From positions 2,790,001 through 2,854,000 of the forward strand of contig NC_031672.1 of the NCBI RefSeq assembly GCF_001640025.1: a stretch of 64,000 nucleotides of DNA, given 5' to 3'. The DNA comes from Sugiyamaella lignohabitans (lineage: Eukaryota > Ascomycota > Dipodascomycetes > Dipodascales > Trichomonascaceae). The notes under the pieces are model-generated. The model had not been told where the DNA came from, did no database searches, and worked only from the letters and a program-made list of their open reading frames with translations. This document shows positions 10,723 through 21,391 of this stretch, in pieces. Each line of letters begins with the position of its first letter. The stretch's first letter is position 1. The position numbers and the translations under genes are program-made.

Positions 10723-11282
10723 CTCCAGCCTTTATTGAAAATATTAATAAGAGATTGAAGCAGAAAACAAGGACGAATAAAGCAGTAAAGGTTTTCCGGT
10801 ATCTATTGAAAAGTGTAGATATTTAACAGTGAGTCTTGTCGGGTCTACTCGGGGTACTTTTCGACGTATACTTATTTATATTTATACGATTTATGCTCAT
10901 GCCGTCTCGGTTAACAGCGGGATTTTCATACCCCACTTTCTGCCCCACACATAGTCCACTGTAATACTGCAGTCCCCATCGGCATCTGTCCAGGTAAAAA
11001 TCACGTGATATAAAATCTAACAGGACTATCAGACCGGCCATATCTCGGCTGCCATATAGTGGTTGATAGTTGACCAGGTCCAGGGGAAGAAAGAAGTTCC
11101 AAAATCTAACCAGATACATGGTCAAGTACATTTAACCACAGTGATAGATATCACAGTCGAGATAATTGGTGAGATAATGCAAGAAGTATAGTGTACTACA
11201 GGGTACTATTATAATACATAAATAGTCAACGAATCTACCACAGAAAGTAGTCATTGAATGCAAAAATTAGATATAGCTAATA
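10723..11282. other. Intergenic region, BCKDH promoter side
   Basis: 560 bp between two minus-strand genes. I see no gene or repeat; it should contain the E1-beta promoter and the 3' UTR of the next gene. Confidence 0.5.
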
Positions 11283-12005
11283 TTACTGGGTCAGACGAGT
11301 ATGAAGACGATATAGTCCAGATCTACCGTCAATAAGCTTATTCTGAATGAAATTTTGTGTTTTGGTTGGGCCATACTGGAAATAAACAGCTCCAATTAGT
11401 ATAAGCAGACTGTCAACTGTCGCATTGAGTGTTTCCTCTCGAGACAAATAGCCCGAGTTATTACTGCGATCAAAAACCAATGCATTATCAAGACCAAATG
11501 TCTCTACAAAAGCTTGTAAAGTCTCTGAAGAGTTCATGGTTCCTTGGTCGGGATGTTCATTCGCGTCAGAACGAACAACATTAGGGATGAAATTTAGTCC
11601 ATCAATGATATTTTCCTGCTGTGAAGAGCTTCTCAGCATGCGAAATATCCGGCATTGGATGTCTAATAACGAGCTTCCTGTGACGAATAAGTTGTGGAAG
11701 TAGGCGCCTCGAGTCGGCATGCCGCGAAGCTTGGGTGACATAATTTCCAATTGAAGGTCTTTGGGCAACACATATTCCCGTCCAAGAAGAAGGTCTACAA
11801 TCGCATCACTCGTCTGTCGACCCTTTTCCATTTTCCGGAATATTTTGTTATAATTGTGGAGACTTTCGGATTTCGGCACTGCAAATAATGCCATATTTCG
11901 CCCCTGGAAAAGATACCTGTTTAACAACAAGCTCGACCCCTGCCTCTCGAATATAGGCAAAGCCAGTGCACCGCACAGACTTCTCCGTATGGTACATTTT
12001 GACAT
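11283..12005 (-). CDS. Mitochondrial large-subunit ribosomal protein, RNase III-fold (mL57/MRPL15-like)
   Basis: The 240-residue protein has a basic N-terminus (presequence-like) and a helical domain resembling the catalytically dead RNase III fold of yeast mL57 (Mrpl15): LQLEIMSPK, FHNLFVTGSSLLDIQCRIF, FVETFGLDNALVF and ATVDSLLILIGAVYFQYG. Length agrees with S. cerevisiae Mrpl15 (about 250 aa). mL44 (MRPL3) also has this fold but is longer and carries a dsRNA-binding domain, which is absent here. The acidic catalytic signature of active RNase III is not seen. The family call is from recognition of motifs only. Confidence 0.6.
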   Translation of the reverse strand: MSKCTIRRSLCGALALPIFERQGSSLLLNRYLFQGRNMALFAVPKSESLHNYNKIFRKMEKGRQTSDAIVDLLLGREYVLPKDLQLEIMSPKLRGMPTRGAYFHNLFVTGSSLLDIQCRIFRMLRSSSQQENIIDGLNFIPNVVRSDANEHPDQGTMNSSETLQAFVETFGLDNALVFDRSNNSGYLSREETLNATVDSLLILIGAVYFQYGPTKTQNFIQNKLIDGRSGLYRLHTRLTQ

Positions 12006-12103
12006 TTCATTTCACACCACTGGACATTCAAATAAACCGTGAAGTGCAAGATCACAATCTCCAAATAAATTTAGATGCGGCGCATGCGGCGTACTATACT
12101 GAC

Positions 12104-12318
12104 CACCGGCGGCAGGGGCTCTGCCCCAGACCTCGTTGCTCCCCTCGCTGTGCTCGAGTCGACCATGGGGGGTTTGATAGAAAATAGATCACTTGTACTG
12201 AAGATTTAGATGATTATGGTGTGTGTATATAAAACAGTTCAGCGGCGGACCGGAGCTCGACTCGAGCGCAGCGAGAGGAGCAGCGGGGTCTGGGGCGGAG
12301 CCCCAGCCGCCGGAGGCA
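12104..12318. repeat. GC-rich element, two arms with a long spacer
   Basis: A somewhat diverged plus-oriented arm (12104-12161, core loop TCT) and a well-preserved minus-oriented arm (12258-12318, loop TCC) are separated by 96 bp instead of the usual 22. The minus arm ends 13 bp from the RIM13 stop codon, so it is transcribed in sense in that 3' UTR. Confidence 0.9.
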
Positions 12319-12331
12319 GGAACCACCCAAT

Positions 12332-14883
12332 TTATTGTGTCACACTGACGGGAACCTCTGAATGGAACTGAAGGTTGAACTTGCCATTACCGCACTCCAT
12401 TCTCTCCACCGTCACCAGATAGACCCGGTCGCCCTCAAAATTTGTAGTGAGAACCAGGGGCCTTGGTTGATTCTCAAAGTCGCCAGTGTCTGCCAGAGGG
12501 ATTCCGGCGTATTGATCGTATACGCCGAGTCGAATGTGCGGGCGGTACGACGACGGAGAAGCGGATTTGTCGGGAGTAACTGAGGATGGTGTGCATTCAG
12601 AATCAGCGTCAAGCGAAAGTTCTATGAGCACTTTTGACTTTCTTGGAACTGAAACAAGTGTCTGTGTTTGACTGGATCCATTCCATTTCACTGAGATGCT
12701 CCGAGTAAATAGTCCTGCCTTTTCAGGTATGAGTTTGCGGAGCGATACTACTGAGTTCCCTGTAGCGTGTAGGACAAAATTTGCCAATGTCCCTTGTTCG
12801 TAAGTAGACAAAATTACTGTGTATTCGCCTTGATCCAGATCTGTCATTTCTACACCACAAACGCCAGTTCGATATTTGCCGCTTGATTTAATGACATCCT
12901 TTTCACTGACTATCTGCATGTATTTACCTCTTCCCCATAGAACGGTGGCATTGATAGGCTGCGAAGTATCAGATTCGAGGTATAATTTTGTTGTCTGTGG
13001 CCCAGTCCCTTTCTTTGGCCCAATGGTCAGCTTAAACTGGGGATTGTCACAGTACGATTTCAGTGCCCAATTACCACCCGACTGTAACTTTGTCCATTGT
13101 CCGCTTGCCTCTGATTTGTAGGGATACTCGTCAGGCGCTTTTCTTAACACTATTGGAATGTTACCACTGGTGTATGCTTTCAAAGTCATTTTCTCGCCAT
13201 GAGTTGAACTTCTGCCTGTGTCGTAGCGTACAATCGCTACATATGTAGACCTTGGAGGCACGGTAAATTGTAAGCTGCAGTATGAAGTGTTCCTAGCAGG
13301 GCACTTGACAATGAGTTTAGACTCGTCTGCTATAGCCATCCGATGATTAGACTTACAGACGGCCATTGACAGAAAACATGGTTCTTGCCCTTCAGCAGCA
13401 AGGCTAGGGCCCAAATGACGGGCCAAGTGTAGTACAACGGTAAGAGGTTCAGCGCTGTTATTAGTTAAACTGTATTGTGGATTATACAGCAATGAGTTTA
13501 CTGGTGGCTCATTAAGAACCTCTTTGAATGCTTGAGTGTTGTAGATAAAATGTTCTGGTGTTGACTGGCTGTATGAGCTCATATTCCAGTTCAGATATAG
13601 ACTCTCAAACCTACTGCAAATAGTACGAAATGACATCCAGAATTGTGTACCCAATACTGTAGTCTCAGCGGTTGTCGTATGGCTGTTAGTTTCATCAGAA
13701 ACTACCACAGAGCCAACTTCCCAGGGATTCCTCACTAAAAGCTGTTTCTCTCCAGTCTCACTCTCTCGAATGTCCAAAACTGCGTAATCATGTAGACTCA
13801 CGATACCTAGCGATCGTGATTCTTGCGGGCTCAGTTTTCCACTTCCAACACAAATTAATAAATCCTGTGCGTTCCAGCCTTTATATAGCCGATCCCATAA
13901 ATCATCCAGAGATGTATGTGCATCTTGGAAGTAGTCCCGTAATAAGATATATTCTGGCACCCAGCCAGTAAAGGCAAAGGTATCCGATGCTGAATGTGAA
14001 CCCTGAAAATCGTAACCTCCCATGACCTTCATATATGCCTTTTCAATAAGAGCGGGCCATTGTGGTGTCGCCATTTTTGACCCAGTGACCCGACTGTGAA
14101 CAAAAAGAGCTTCGCCATCTGCTGATACTGGCAAATAATCATCTATGATAACCCTTCGAGGAGTTCCATTGAAATACAGCTTCACAATATATTTCCCATA
14201 TGCACTGTATTTCGGGTGAATATTGTTTGATAGAATGGCATTTCCTGTTCTCTCTTCATATGATATAATTGATAGGAGAGAAGCCACTACTGAACAATCG
14301 GCCAAGGCACTTTGACTCAGGGTCATAAGCCCATCATTTAAAATATTCTTTTCAGAGTTGGAATCTTGGAGGGCGCTGTATCTTTTCCATATAACTCCTT
14401 GGTTCTTTTGAATATTAGACAGATCAAGTTTCCCATCTAAATCATCATATGCCAGAACATGAGGGATTTCTGCATCAAAACCAACTCCAAAAATAGGCTC
14501 AATCCACGGATAAAACACTTTGCCTCTCACCTGGCTACCTAAATGGGCCAATACAGTGGATTTATTGAGAATCTCCTTACCACCTTTCAGACCATCGTAT
14601 ACTGCAAGTGCCAACTTGAGACAATTTTGAACTTGAACTAATACCTGAGACTTGTCGCTTTTAATATATTTGTTCTCCACATAATCAAGAGCTGTATTAT
14701 ACTCTTCACAAGCTTTCAGAGCAGCCTGCTTAGCTCGAACTGGCTGACCTAGCGAATATAAATACAAAGCATTCGCGAACGACCTGTTAGTTAGAATTGA
14801 TTTGTAATGTCATGTCTTACACGGCTTTTTAGACAAATCTTGCGTTGATGCCTTATAATGATCTTGACTTACGTATGATCCAT
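12332..14883 (-). CDS. RIM13: Calpain-like cysteine protease of the Rim/Pal pH pathway (two exons)
   Basis: Exon 1 is only 11 bp (14873-14883, ATG GAT CAT AC). An 89-bp intron (14784-14872, donor GTAAGT, branch CTAAC, acceptor CAG) joins it to exon 2 (12332-14783), giving 820 residues. The N-terminus (FANALYLYSLGQPVRAKQAA and following helix) is MIT-like. The calpain core has the Cys in SALADCSVVASL (about residue 167), the His in SLHDYAVLDI and the Asn in RNPWE, so the triad is intact. Two C-terminal C2-like beta domains follow. RIM13/PalB cleaves Rim101/PacC on ESCRT-III platforms at alkaline pH; the MIT-like start fits ESCRT binding. Without the micro-exon the long frame has no ATG near its 5' end. 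Confidence 0.85.
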
Positions 14884-15329
14884 TCCCTAACACTTTCTAC
14901 AAAATTTTCTGTTAATTCTACTGGAAGTGTTATTAGTTACTTCACGATACTGAATCTAATATGCACCATGGGACGTGATCACAGACTGGAGATCAGGTCA
15001 TCATCTTGCATATTAGACGGGCCAAAAAGTCGTGAAGTTCAAAACAGCTCTACAGCACAAAATTGATGTTGTTCTTTGTTGGTTTGTCAAAAAATGACTT
15101 GAATGACACTCAATTACTTGGGTCACCAACTATTTAAATATATATATATATATCGTACTCTTAAATACACTAATTACAGTCATACTTAAACCAACCAGCT
15201 TATCTATAAAAGATAAGGCATAGGGTAAAATACTTTATACAGGACTATAATATAAAGATAAAGACTGTTTAGAAGAGCCCCAAACCAAGAATCGGAATAT
15301 AAGTAGGGAGACCATTCTTATCAGATGGG
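14884..15329. promoter_or_regulatory. Divergent promoter region RIM13/RAM1
   Basis: 446 bp between head-to-head genes. A long alternating TA tract at about 15133-15154 is the only obvious promoter-like element. No gene or dispersed repeat seen. Confidence 0.45.
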
Positions 15330-16652
15330 ATGAAAAGATATAAAGTACGGTTTCCCAAGAACAAGAAAGCGTCCCCTATTGACTATAATTCTCAGAGTTC
15401 TAAACAAGAAAACATGGCATCAAAACTTAAAGCTGTTTTTGAATCTCCAACATTGATTGCCCAGTTAGAGACTGAGCGTGCTTGCCGACCTTTGCTCCCC
15501 GATAATGATGGCAGCGATAGTGATCCTGAACTACAAGACTTAGGGTCATTATTGAACACTGAAAAACACATTAAGTTTCTAAGGACTATATTAAAGGGCC
15601 CATTGCCAGCAGGCTTTAGAGCTCTAGACGCATCCAAACCCTGGTTGATATACTGGTGTTGTAACGCTTTGGCAATACTTGGTAATGGAATTGATGATTT
15701 GAAACCTGCCATAGTAGAAACTATTTTAAGTGCTCAATGCAAGAGTGGAGGTTTTGGAGGTGGAAACCAGCAATTGGCACATTTGGCACCCAGTTATGCA
15801 GCAATAAACGCCCTAGCATTATCAGGAGATGAGGAAGCTTGGGACAAAATAGACCGTCAGGCTTGTTATAATTGGATAATGTCACTGAAACAAAAGGATG
15901 GCTCTTTTATCATGTGTAAAGGTGGAGAGTCTGATCCTCGTGCGACATATTGTGCATTTTCTATCGCATCTATGCTGAACATTATAACAGAGGAATTGGT
16001 TGCCAATAGCGCAGAATATATCAGTTCTTGTCAAACATATGAAGGAGGCTTTGCCAATGTTCCCCTAAGTGAAGCACATGGTGGTTACGCTTTCTGTGCC
16101 TTAGCTAGTCTTTGTTTCCTAGGTCCTCCTCATGTGGTGCTTCCAAAGTATATCAATGTTGAAAACGCTATCAAATGGCTCAGTTCTCGACAGATGACTG
16201 TTGAAGGAGGTTTTTCTGGTCGTATTAACAAACTTGTCGATGGCTGCTATAATCTATGGGTTGGCGGATGTTGGGGACTGCTAGAAGCTGCCATTGTCAA
16301 TGAAAGAAACACAGAGATCCCCTCTTTGTGGAATAGAACTGCACTGAAAAATTATACAATCTACTGCTGTCAGGATCCACGAGGAGGACTGAGGGATAAG
16401 CCTGGAAAGAGCCCCGATTCATATCATACCAATTATGTCTTGTGTGGATTAGCTGCTTCAGAAAGCGTGTATTTATATGAACAAGAGCCGGGAGCTCCTC
16501 TAACTGGCTTGGGTGAATATGCTTATATGTGGAAGACATTGGCATATAATCCAAGTGCTCCACAATTGATTAACCCCATACATCCATTACATGTATTACC
16601 AGTTGGTGTTGCTGAGAAGATGAAGGCACATTTTCGAAAAGTACCAATTTGA
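15330..16652 (+). CDS. RAM1: Protein farnesyltransferase beta subunit
   Basis: The 440-residue protein has the prenyltransferase beta repeats (GGFGGG, DGSFIM, GGFANVP, GGFSGR, GGLRDKPG) that make an alpha-alpha barrel. Zinc ligands are present: Asp304 and Cys306 in KLVDGCYNLW and His366 in DSYHTNYVLCG. With the Ram2-type alpha subunit it attaches farnesyl to CaaX proteins such as Ras and a-factor. Length agrees with yeast Ram1 (431 aa). The first ATG is used; a second in-frame ATG at 15414 (MASKLKAVF) would remove a basic 28-residue leader and is also possible. Confidence 0.93.
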   Translation: MKRYKVRFPKNKKASPIDYNSQSSKQENMASKLKAVFESPTLIAQLETERACRPLLPDNDGSDSDPELQDLGSLLNTEKHIKFLRTILKGPLPAGFRALDASKPWLIYWCCNALAILGNGIDDLKPAIVETILSAQCKSGGFGGGNQQLAHLAPSYAAINALALSGDEEAWDKIDRQACYNWIMSLKQKDGSFIMCKGGESDPRATYCAFSIASMLNIITEELVANSAEYISSCQTYEGGFANVPLSEAHGGYAFCALASLCFLGPPHVVLPKYINVENAIKWLSSRQMTVEGGFSGRINKLVDGCYNLWVGGCWGLLEAAIVNERNTEIPSLWNRTALKNYTIYCCQDPRGGLRDKPGKSPDSYHTNYVLCGLAASESVYLYEQEPGAPLTGLGEYAYMWKTLAYNPSAPQLINPIHPLHVLPVGVAEKMKAHFRKVPI

Positions 16653-17503
16653 GTTGTGCATTTTCTAGCATTAGAAAATATGTTTTTTTAAGGAATCCTG
16701 GTTAGCTGAACTCAGCTAAACCGAAGAAATTAGTTTACATCTCTCTTCAATTTCATCTGTGAGAGTGTCGTAGTGACAAGCTGAACTCATTAATCTGTCG
16801 AGAGCCGCCCTTAATTATTTTGTGTGCTACTTATTTGCACAGATGCCATCTACAAAGAACACATAGCATATTCATTGATAAATTCTAGGAATATATTAAT
16901 TGACAAATGATTTTTATGGCTATATTTGAGAAAATAGTTGAGAATTATATCATCATCTCAGATCGCATCCAAGATAGATACTCAGTTTTAAGACGTTAAA
17001 GAAATAATAGTACAATCAATATAATTAAATTAAACCAAAATTCCAACACTTATAAAAATTTATCTCAATTATATGAACAAAATCAAAAATGGGCTCGGAA
17101 TTTGAGTTTAGTCACGTGATGCAATCCAATTAGTGTACTCAGGTATATATTTCCACTGTAGAATGAATTCACATATGGTACTGAAGCCAGAACTAAATTA
17201 TTATCACGTAAATATATTCGCAATTTCGCAATTACAATATCTACAATTCGTTTGGCTGAAACAAACGCAAATAGCAGCTCTAAAACTCATATTTGGACCC
17301 TGAGTACTTAACCCTAAACCAAGAAGAGTCCGGGTAAACTAAGTTCGAGTTGATATGAAGAGGGCTCGCAGCTTGCCACGATCAGAGAGCAGCACATTCA
17401 CAGGCAAGTGAACATAAGACAACGGCTTAGAGGTATATTAATAGAGAAAAGAGAACAAGATTCACGATTCTAGTCAACAAATATCTTTAAAAAGGTTATA
17501 AAT
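16653..17503. other. Intergenic region RAM1 to SEM1
   Basis: 851 AT-rich bases with no supported gene and no GC-rich element. It holds the RAM1 3' UTR and the SEM1 promoter. Confidence 0.5.
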
Positions 17504-18091
17504 ATGTCAGACACAACAAGCAATTCTAAGCCTAAGGAAGATTCCAAGACGACAGAGCCCCAAGTTAGTAAGCACTTGGTGTCGTTAGAGGAAGATGATG
17601 AGTTTGAAGATTTTCCAGTTGAGGGTAAGTCACCAATGTCAGATACAAACTGATAAAACCAGTACCAATTGGCACGGGAGCAATTGCTAACATTATAGAT
17701 TGGCAAGAAGCTGACACAGAGGTTCCTATCAAAGGCGGTAAAGAGCACTTGTGGGAAGAACAATGGGATGACGATGATGCTGAGGATGACTTTGCCGCAC
17801 AATTAAAGTAAGTTTTTCGAGGGTTGAGTGGATTTCTAAATGGTCAAGTTATATTTATAAAGAGGTGATTCAGGCATAGCTAAGACACAGATTTTCAACT
17901 GGCTACGCTGGACTGCTAGTCGAGTGTTTCAATATCAAGAAGTGTAAAGGAGATTGAAATTTTGGAGCTTTAACTTTTGATTTCTAATTTCTGAACGGAA
18001 ACTGATCTCATCAAAAAGGAATAGTTGACTAACTGGGTTCAGAGAGGAATTAAAGAAGGCCAAGACCACAAACGAGGCTATGGCCGAGTAG
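17504..18091 (+). CDS. SEM1: 26S proteasome lid subunit Sem1/Dss1 (three exons)
   Basis: Three exons (17504-17624, 17699-17807, 18043-18091) encode 92 residues. Introns have donors GTAAGT, a GCTAAC branch before TAG for intron 1 and GACTAAC before CAG for intron 2. The joined protein shows the Sem1 signature: acidic, Trp-containing LEEDDEFEDFPVEDWQ, then KEHLWEEQWDDDDAEDDF, then a C-terminal helix KEELKKAKTTNEAMAE. Length matches S. cerevisiae Sem1 (89 aa). It tethers Rpn3-Rpn7 during lid assembly and also serves TREX-2. RPT5, another proteasome gene, lies 5 kb downstream. No single exon is long enough to stand out as an ORF. Confidence 0.95.
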
Positions 18092-19098
18092 ACTAGACAG
18101 CCGACCGAATTTGCTGCAATGTAGATAGTGCCTAATGATGACTTTAATGATAAAAAGTGATAAATACGTTTTTAAATGCTCCAGAAAGGCAGAAACCCGG
18201 GATCAATGTTGAGTTTTTCAAGCATAGATCAAGCATCCATGTCACACAACAGGTTTGATTTGAAATATGAGAAACCCTGAAGCAGGGGACGTCCCCATTC
18301 CGACTCGAGCGAAGCGAGAGGAGCAGCGGGGTCTGGGGCGGAGCCCCAGCCGCCGGAGGCTGTATCACTCCTCGATGGTGCCTGGACCCTGCATATGCAC
18401 ACCAAGTCACGTGTATTTTACAAGCTCGATAGTTTTGACGGGAGAAGTGGAATAAAAACGGATACGAAAAACGGATTAACAGAGTTATAGTGAAAGCAAA
18501 GAAGGGAATCCTGTATCACCGAGAACGAGAGATATGTTTCACGCGAGATAGAACGTGGAATGAGAGGAAAGAGGCAGAGAGAGAGAGGACGAGTCGTGCG
18601 GCGGAACGGAGATGCCCGTACCCTGGATCACCACCTTCGGTGGAGAGTGAAGAGGACTTTTTCAAAATGTGATATGTTCATGTGAGAAGCAGCCACAAAG
18701 TAACGAAGGGAGTTGTCGTTTTGACTAGGTTTGTTTTTTTGTCGAAAATTTTTGTTGTTTCGTTTTTGAAATTTTTGCATTGGTATTAGCATTTTTCGGG
18801 ATTTTGTATTTTTTCCAAAAATATTTTTAAAAGTATAGCCGAGCGAACGACTCATTTTCAAGGTTGGAAAAGTGAAATTTAAATTTAACCACGACTGATC
18901 CGTTCACTGACGAACTGCATTCATTTATTACTTGACTCATTTGGAATTCATAGTCGACTATTGCTTTTGTAAAAGTTTTGTAAAACCAAGAGGAAAAAAA
19001 TCGACGAATCGATAAAAAACGAGCGATTCAACAAAGACTCGAACTAAAATTGAAAATTAATAAAAATAATCATAATAAGCATCAGAAAAGCGTAAACA
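18092..19098. other. Intergenic region SEM1 to BTB gene
   Basis: No gene supported. It holds one solo GC-rich arm (18301-18361) and an AT/purine-rich leader before 19099. Confidence 0.5.
18301..18361 (-). repeat. GC-rich element, solo arm
   Basis: Complete minus-oriented arm with core loop TCC and inner apex GCGAAGC, about 210 bp after the SEM1 stop. It is one of the few arms lying antisense to the gene before it. Confidence 0.9.
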
Positions 19099-20691
19099 AT
19101 GAATCAACCACCACCAGGATTCTCTCAAACAGTGCCTCCTCACCATCCTCACGCACCACCGCCACCACCACCTCCACCTCACGGACTCCCTCATCCCGGT
19201 CATGCCCATGCTCAAGGCCATGGCCATCCAGGACATCCCGGTCATCCAGTTCCTCTCCATCTTCCTCCTCCCATTCCACCTATGCCTCAAAATGGGTTTA
19301 TTAATGGAACAGCGGCAGGAAATGGTTCTGCTAATAATGGCACGGGAATTGTTCCAGGTCCAGTTCCTGTTTCAGTGATCCCCAATGGCTCACAATCGAA
19401 TTCTAAGGGTCGTTACAGTCCAGCCCCCAATGCTACTGCTGGCGGTTCCTCCCGTAGCAGCGGAGTTACCTCTCCAGTCCCAGCTCCCATTTCAGCACCG
19501 GCTCTAGTTCCTACTCCTCCTATTCCAGCACCAGTTCCAGCAGCAGCTCCAGGTCCAGCACCATCGGCAGCTCCTGTTCTAACAGGAACAAATGCAACCA
19601 ACTCTGGTACTGTTTCTGCTGCCAAGGGTAGTACTAACAACGAGTTCGATCTTGCTTCGTACGTATACAATGCCGGGTTTGTTCACGCTGCATGGGCTGA
19701 TACTTTCCTTAATATCACACCTCACCCACCTTTGCGATTACATGCCCTTTTCGCATCTCGTTCTCCTCTTCTTTACAGTATCCTGGCCAACTATGCTAGT
19801 GGCAGTCCTCCATATCATATCAACCTTGCCAGTGATGACAAATACCTCACCAGTGGAGCTCTTTCTCTAGCAGCTGCTACTCTGTATGGCCATGCTTTGG
19901 ACAGTCAATCGTGCGATTTAGAGCTTGCCAAGGGCTTATTAAGTGCAGGAAATTTGTTAGCTCTCGATGATATTTCGTCGGGTGGCTACCAGGCAATTCT
20001 GAACTTACTGTCAATTGACACTGTTGAAGAGATTCTGGAATTTGCTCTATCTTCAGCCGGTTCTAGATCCAACGACGAGCAATCTTCCGCTGGAACACAA
20101 ACTGGCTCTGCTCGTGGTTCTCCGGATTTGTCGTCTTCTTCAGCATCTAACAACGGAAACCCCCGCAGCGGCTCTACCTCTGCATCTACAGATACCACCA
20201 ACAACTCAGCAAGTTCAGGTTCAGGTTCTGCCGGTTCCACCACCAGCAACACGAGCAACGGAACTTCTCTCTCCGGCTCATCATCAAACCGATCCACACC
20301 TGCTTATGAGGATCTCCAGATCACATATCCTGGTCCTTATCCACGATTCACCAGCAACCTCGTTGCGACGGTTGTCGACTTCCTGCTCAACAACTTCAAA
20401 AACGCAGAATTCCAGACCAAGCTGCGGACTATCCTACTCACCCTTCCATTCCACATCTACAAGCACATCATCGAAAGCGATCGATTGGCTGTCAAAAGCC
20501 ACATGGAGCGCCACAGCTTCGCCCGCGAGATGACCAATGCCCGCGAGCAGCACCGACGAAAGAACAGCGCTTCCCGACCCGTTGTCTACGAAGAAAACGT
20601 GGTCCTGGCATTCGGCGGCGGCAAAGGCGGCGTCGAAGTCATCCGCAAACCCCTCGGCAAAAAGAAGACCCTCTGGAAGGCGTCTCAATAG
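19099..20691 (+). CDS. BTB/POZ-like fungal protein with low-complexity regions
   Basis: The 530-residue protein starts with a Pro/His/Gly-rich segment (about 1-170). A BTB-like domain follows (about 180-320): NAGFVHAAWADTFLNI, LHALFASRSPLLYSIL, LASDDKYLTSGALSLAAATLYGH and helices to VEEILEFALSSAG. A Ser/Thr/Gly/Asn linker leads to a conserved C-terminus (LPFHIYKHIIESDRLAVKSH and VVYEENVVLAFGGGKGGVEV). This order resembles uncharacterised BTB proteins of filamentous fungi. A role as adaptor or regulator is only inference. Codon use becomes much more GC-rich towards the 3' end, where a GC-rich arm follows 58 bp after the stop. Confidence 0.7.
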   Translation: MNQPPPGFSQTVPPHHPHAPPPPPPPPHGLPHPGHAHAQGHGHPGHPGHPVPLHLPPPIPPMPQNGFINGTAAGNGSANNGTGIVPGPVPVSVIPNGSQSNSKGRYSPAPNATAGGSSRSSGVTSPVPAPISAPALVPTPPIPAPVPAAAPGPAPSAAPVLTGTNATNSGTVSAAKGSTNNEFDLASYVYNAGFVHAAWADTFLNITPHPPLRLHALFASRSPLLYSILANYASGSPPYHINLASDDKYLTSGALSLAAATLYGHALDSQSCDLELAKGLLSAGNLLALDDISSGGYQAILNLLSIDTVEEILEFALSSAGSRSNDEQSSAGTQTGSARGSPDLSSSSASNNGNPRSGSTSASTDTTNNSASSGSGSAGSTTSNTSNGTSLSGSSSNRSTPAYEDLQITYPGPYPRFTSNLVATVVDFLLNNFKNAEFQTKLRTILLTLPFHIYKHIIESDRLAVKSHMERHSFAREMTNAREQHRRKNSASRPVVYEENVVLAFGGGKGGVEVIRKPLGKKKTLWKASQ

Positions 20692-20749
20692 CCCCTCATC
20701 AAAAGCTACCCATGTAAAAATACACATCTTGAAACTTCTGATGCAACGC

Positions 20750-20810
20750 TGCCTCCGGCGGCTGGGGCTCCGCCCCAGACCCCGCTGCTCCTCTCGCTCC
20801 GCTCGAGTCG
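20750..20810 (+). repeat. GC-rich element, arm in the 3' UTR of the BTB gene
   Basis: Complete plus arm, core loop TCC, 58 bp after the stop and in sense with the gene. Its partner may be 21257-21317. Confidence 0.9.
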
Positions 20811-21256
20811 GATCCGGTTCCCAGAGGTGTTGCTGGGATTGTGAGACACAAGTTCATGAAAAAAACACATCTCAATGAACTCGACCCACTATCGGCGATA
20901 GCATCGCATAAATTTATGTGACATGAACTGAGGTACTTCAAAGTCCTGTAAAGCTGCACTGCTAGGAATGAAGAAACTTCAATTATATGTTGCCAAGGGG
21001 TGGAGAATTTAGTGTTTGTGCCAGATGATTCTTGAAGGATAAATATTGCTATCTTGTTCAAATCTCAGAGCATATCCAGACTTGTGAGACCTCTGGAACC
21101 GCAATTCGAGGCGTGTTCGCCATGCTCGCGAAATTTATAATTTGGAGGCCAGTTATGAACTGCTATGAGACCAGAAGAAGATACTCGAAAAAGACGATTG
21201 TGACAGCCAGGAATGATGCTCTCACAGAATTTTTCATCTCAGCCACCCTCGACGCC

Positions 21257-21317
21257 CGACTCGAGCGAAGCGAGAGGAGCAGCGGGGTTTGGGGCGGAGC
21301 CCCAGCCGCCGGAGGCA
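21257..21317 (-). repeat. GC-rich element, arm in the 3' UTR of CWC24
   Basis: Complete minus arm with core loop TCC, ending 74 bp from the CWC24 stop and in sense with that gene. Confidence 0.9.
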
Positions 21318-21391
21318 CAGTCGACCCGGGCTGAACGATATCAAAAACAGTTAATATAATAAATAAAATAAATAGATTACAGAGAAGAGGT

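Larger units (their letters stand above)
20692..21391. other. Convergent intergenic region BTB gene / CWC24
   Basis: 700 bp between convergent genes. A plus arm at its left edge and a minus arm at its right edge of the GC-rich family bracket about 446 bp that hold no gene. Confidence 0.6.
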
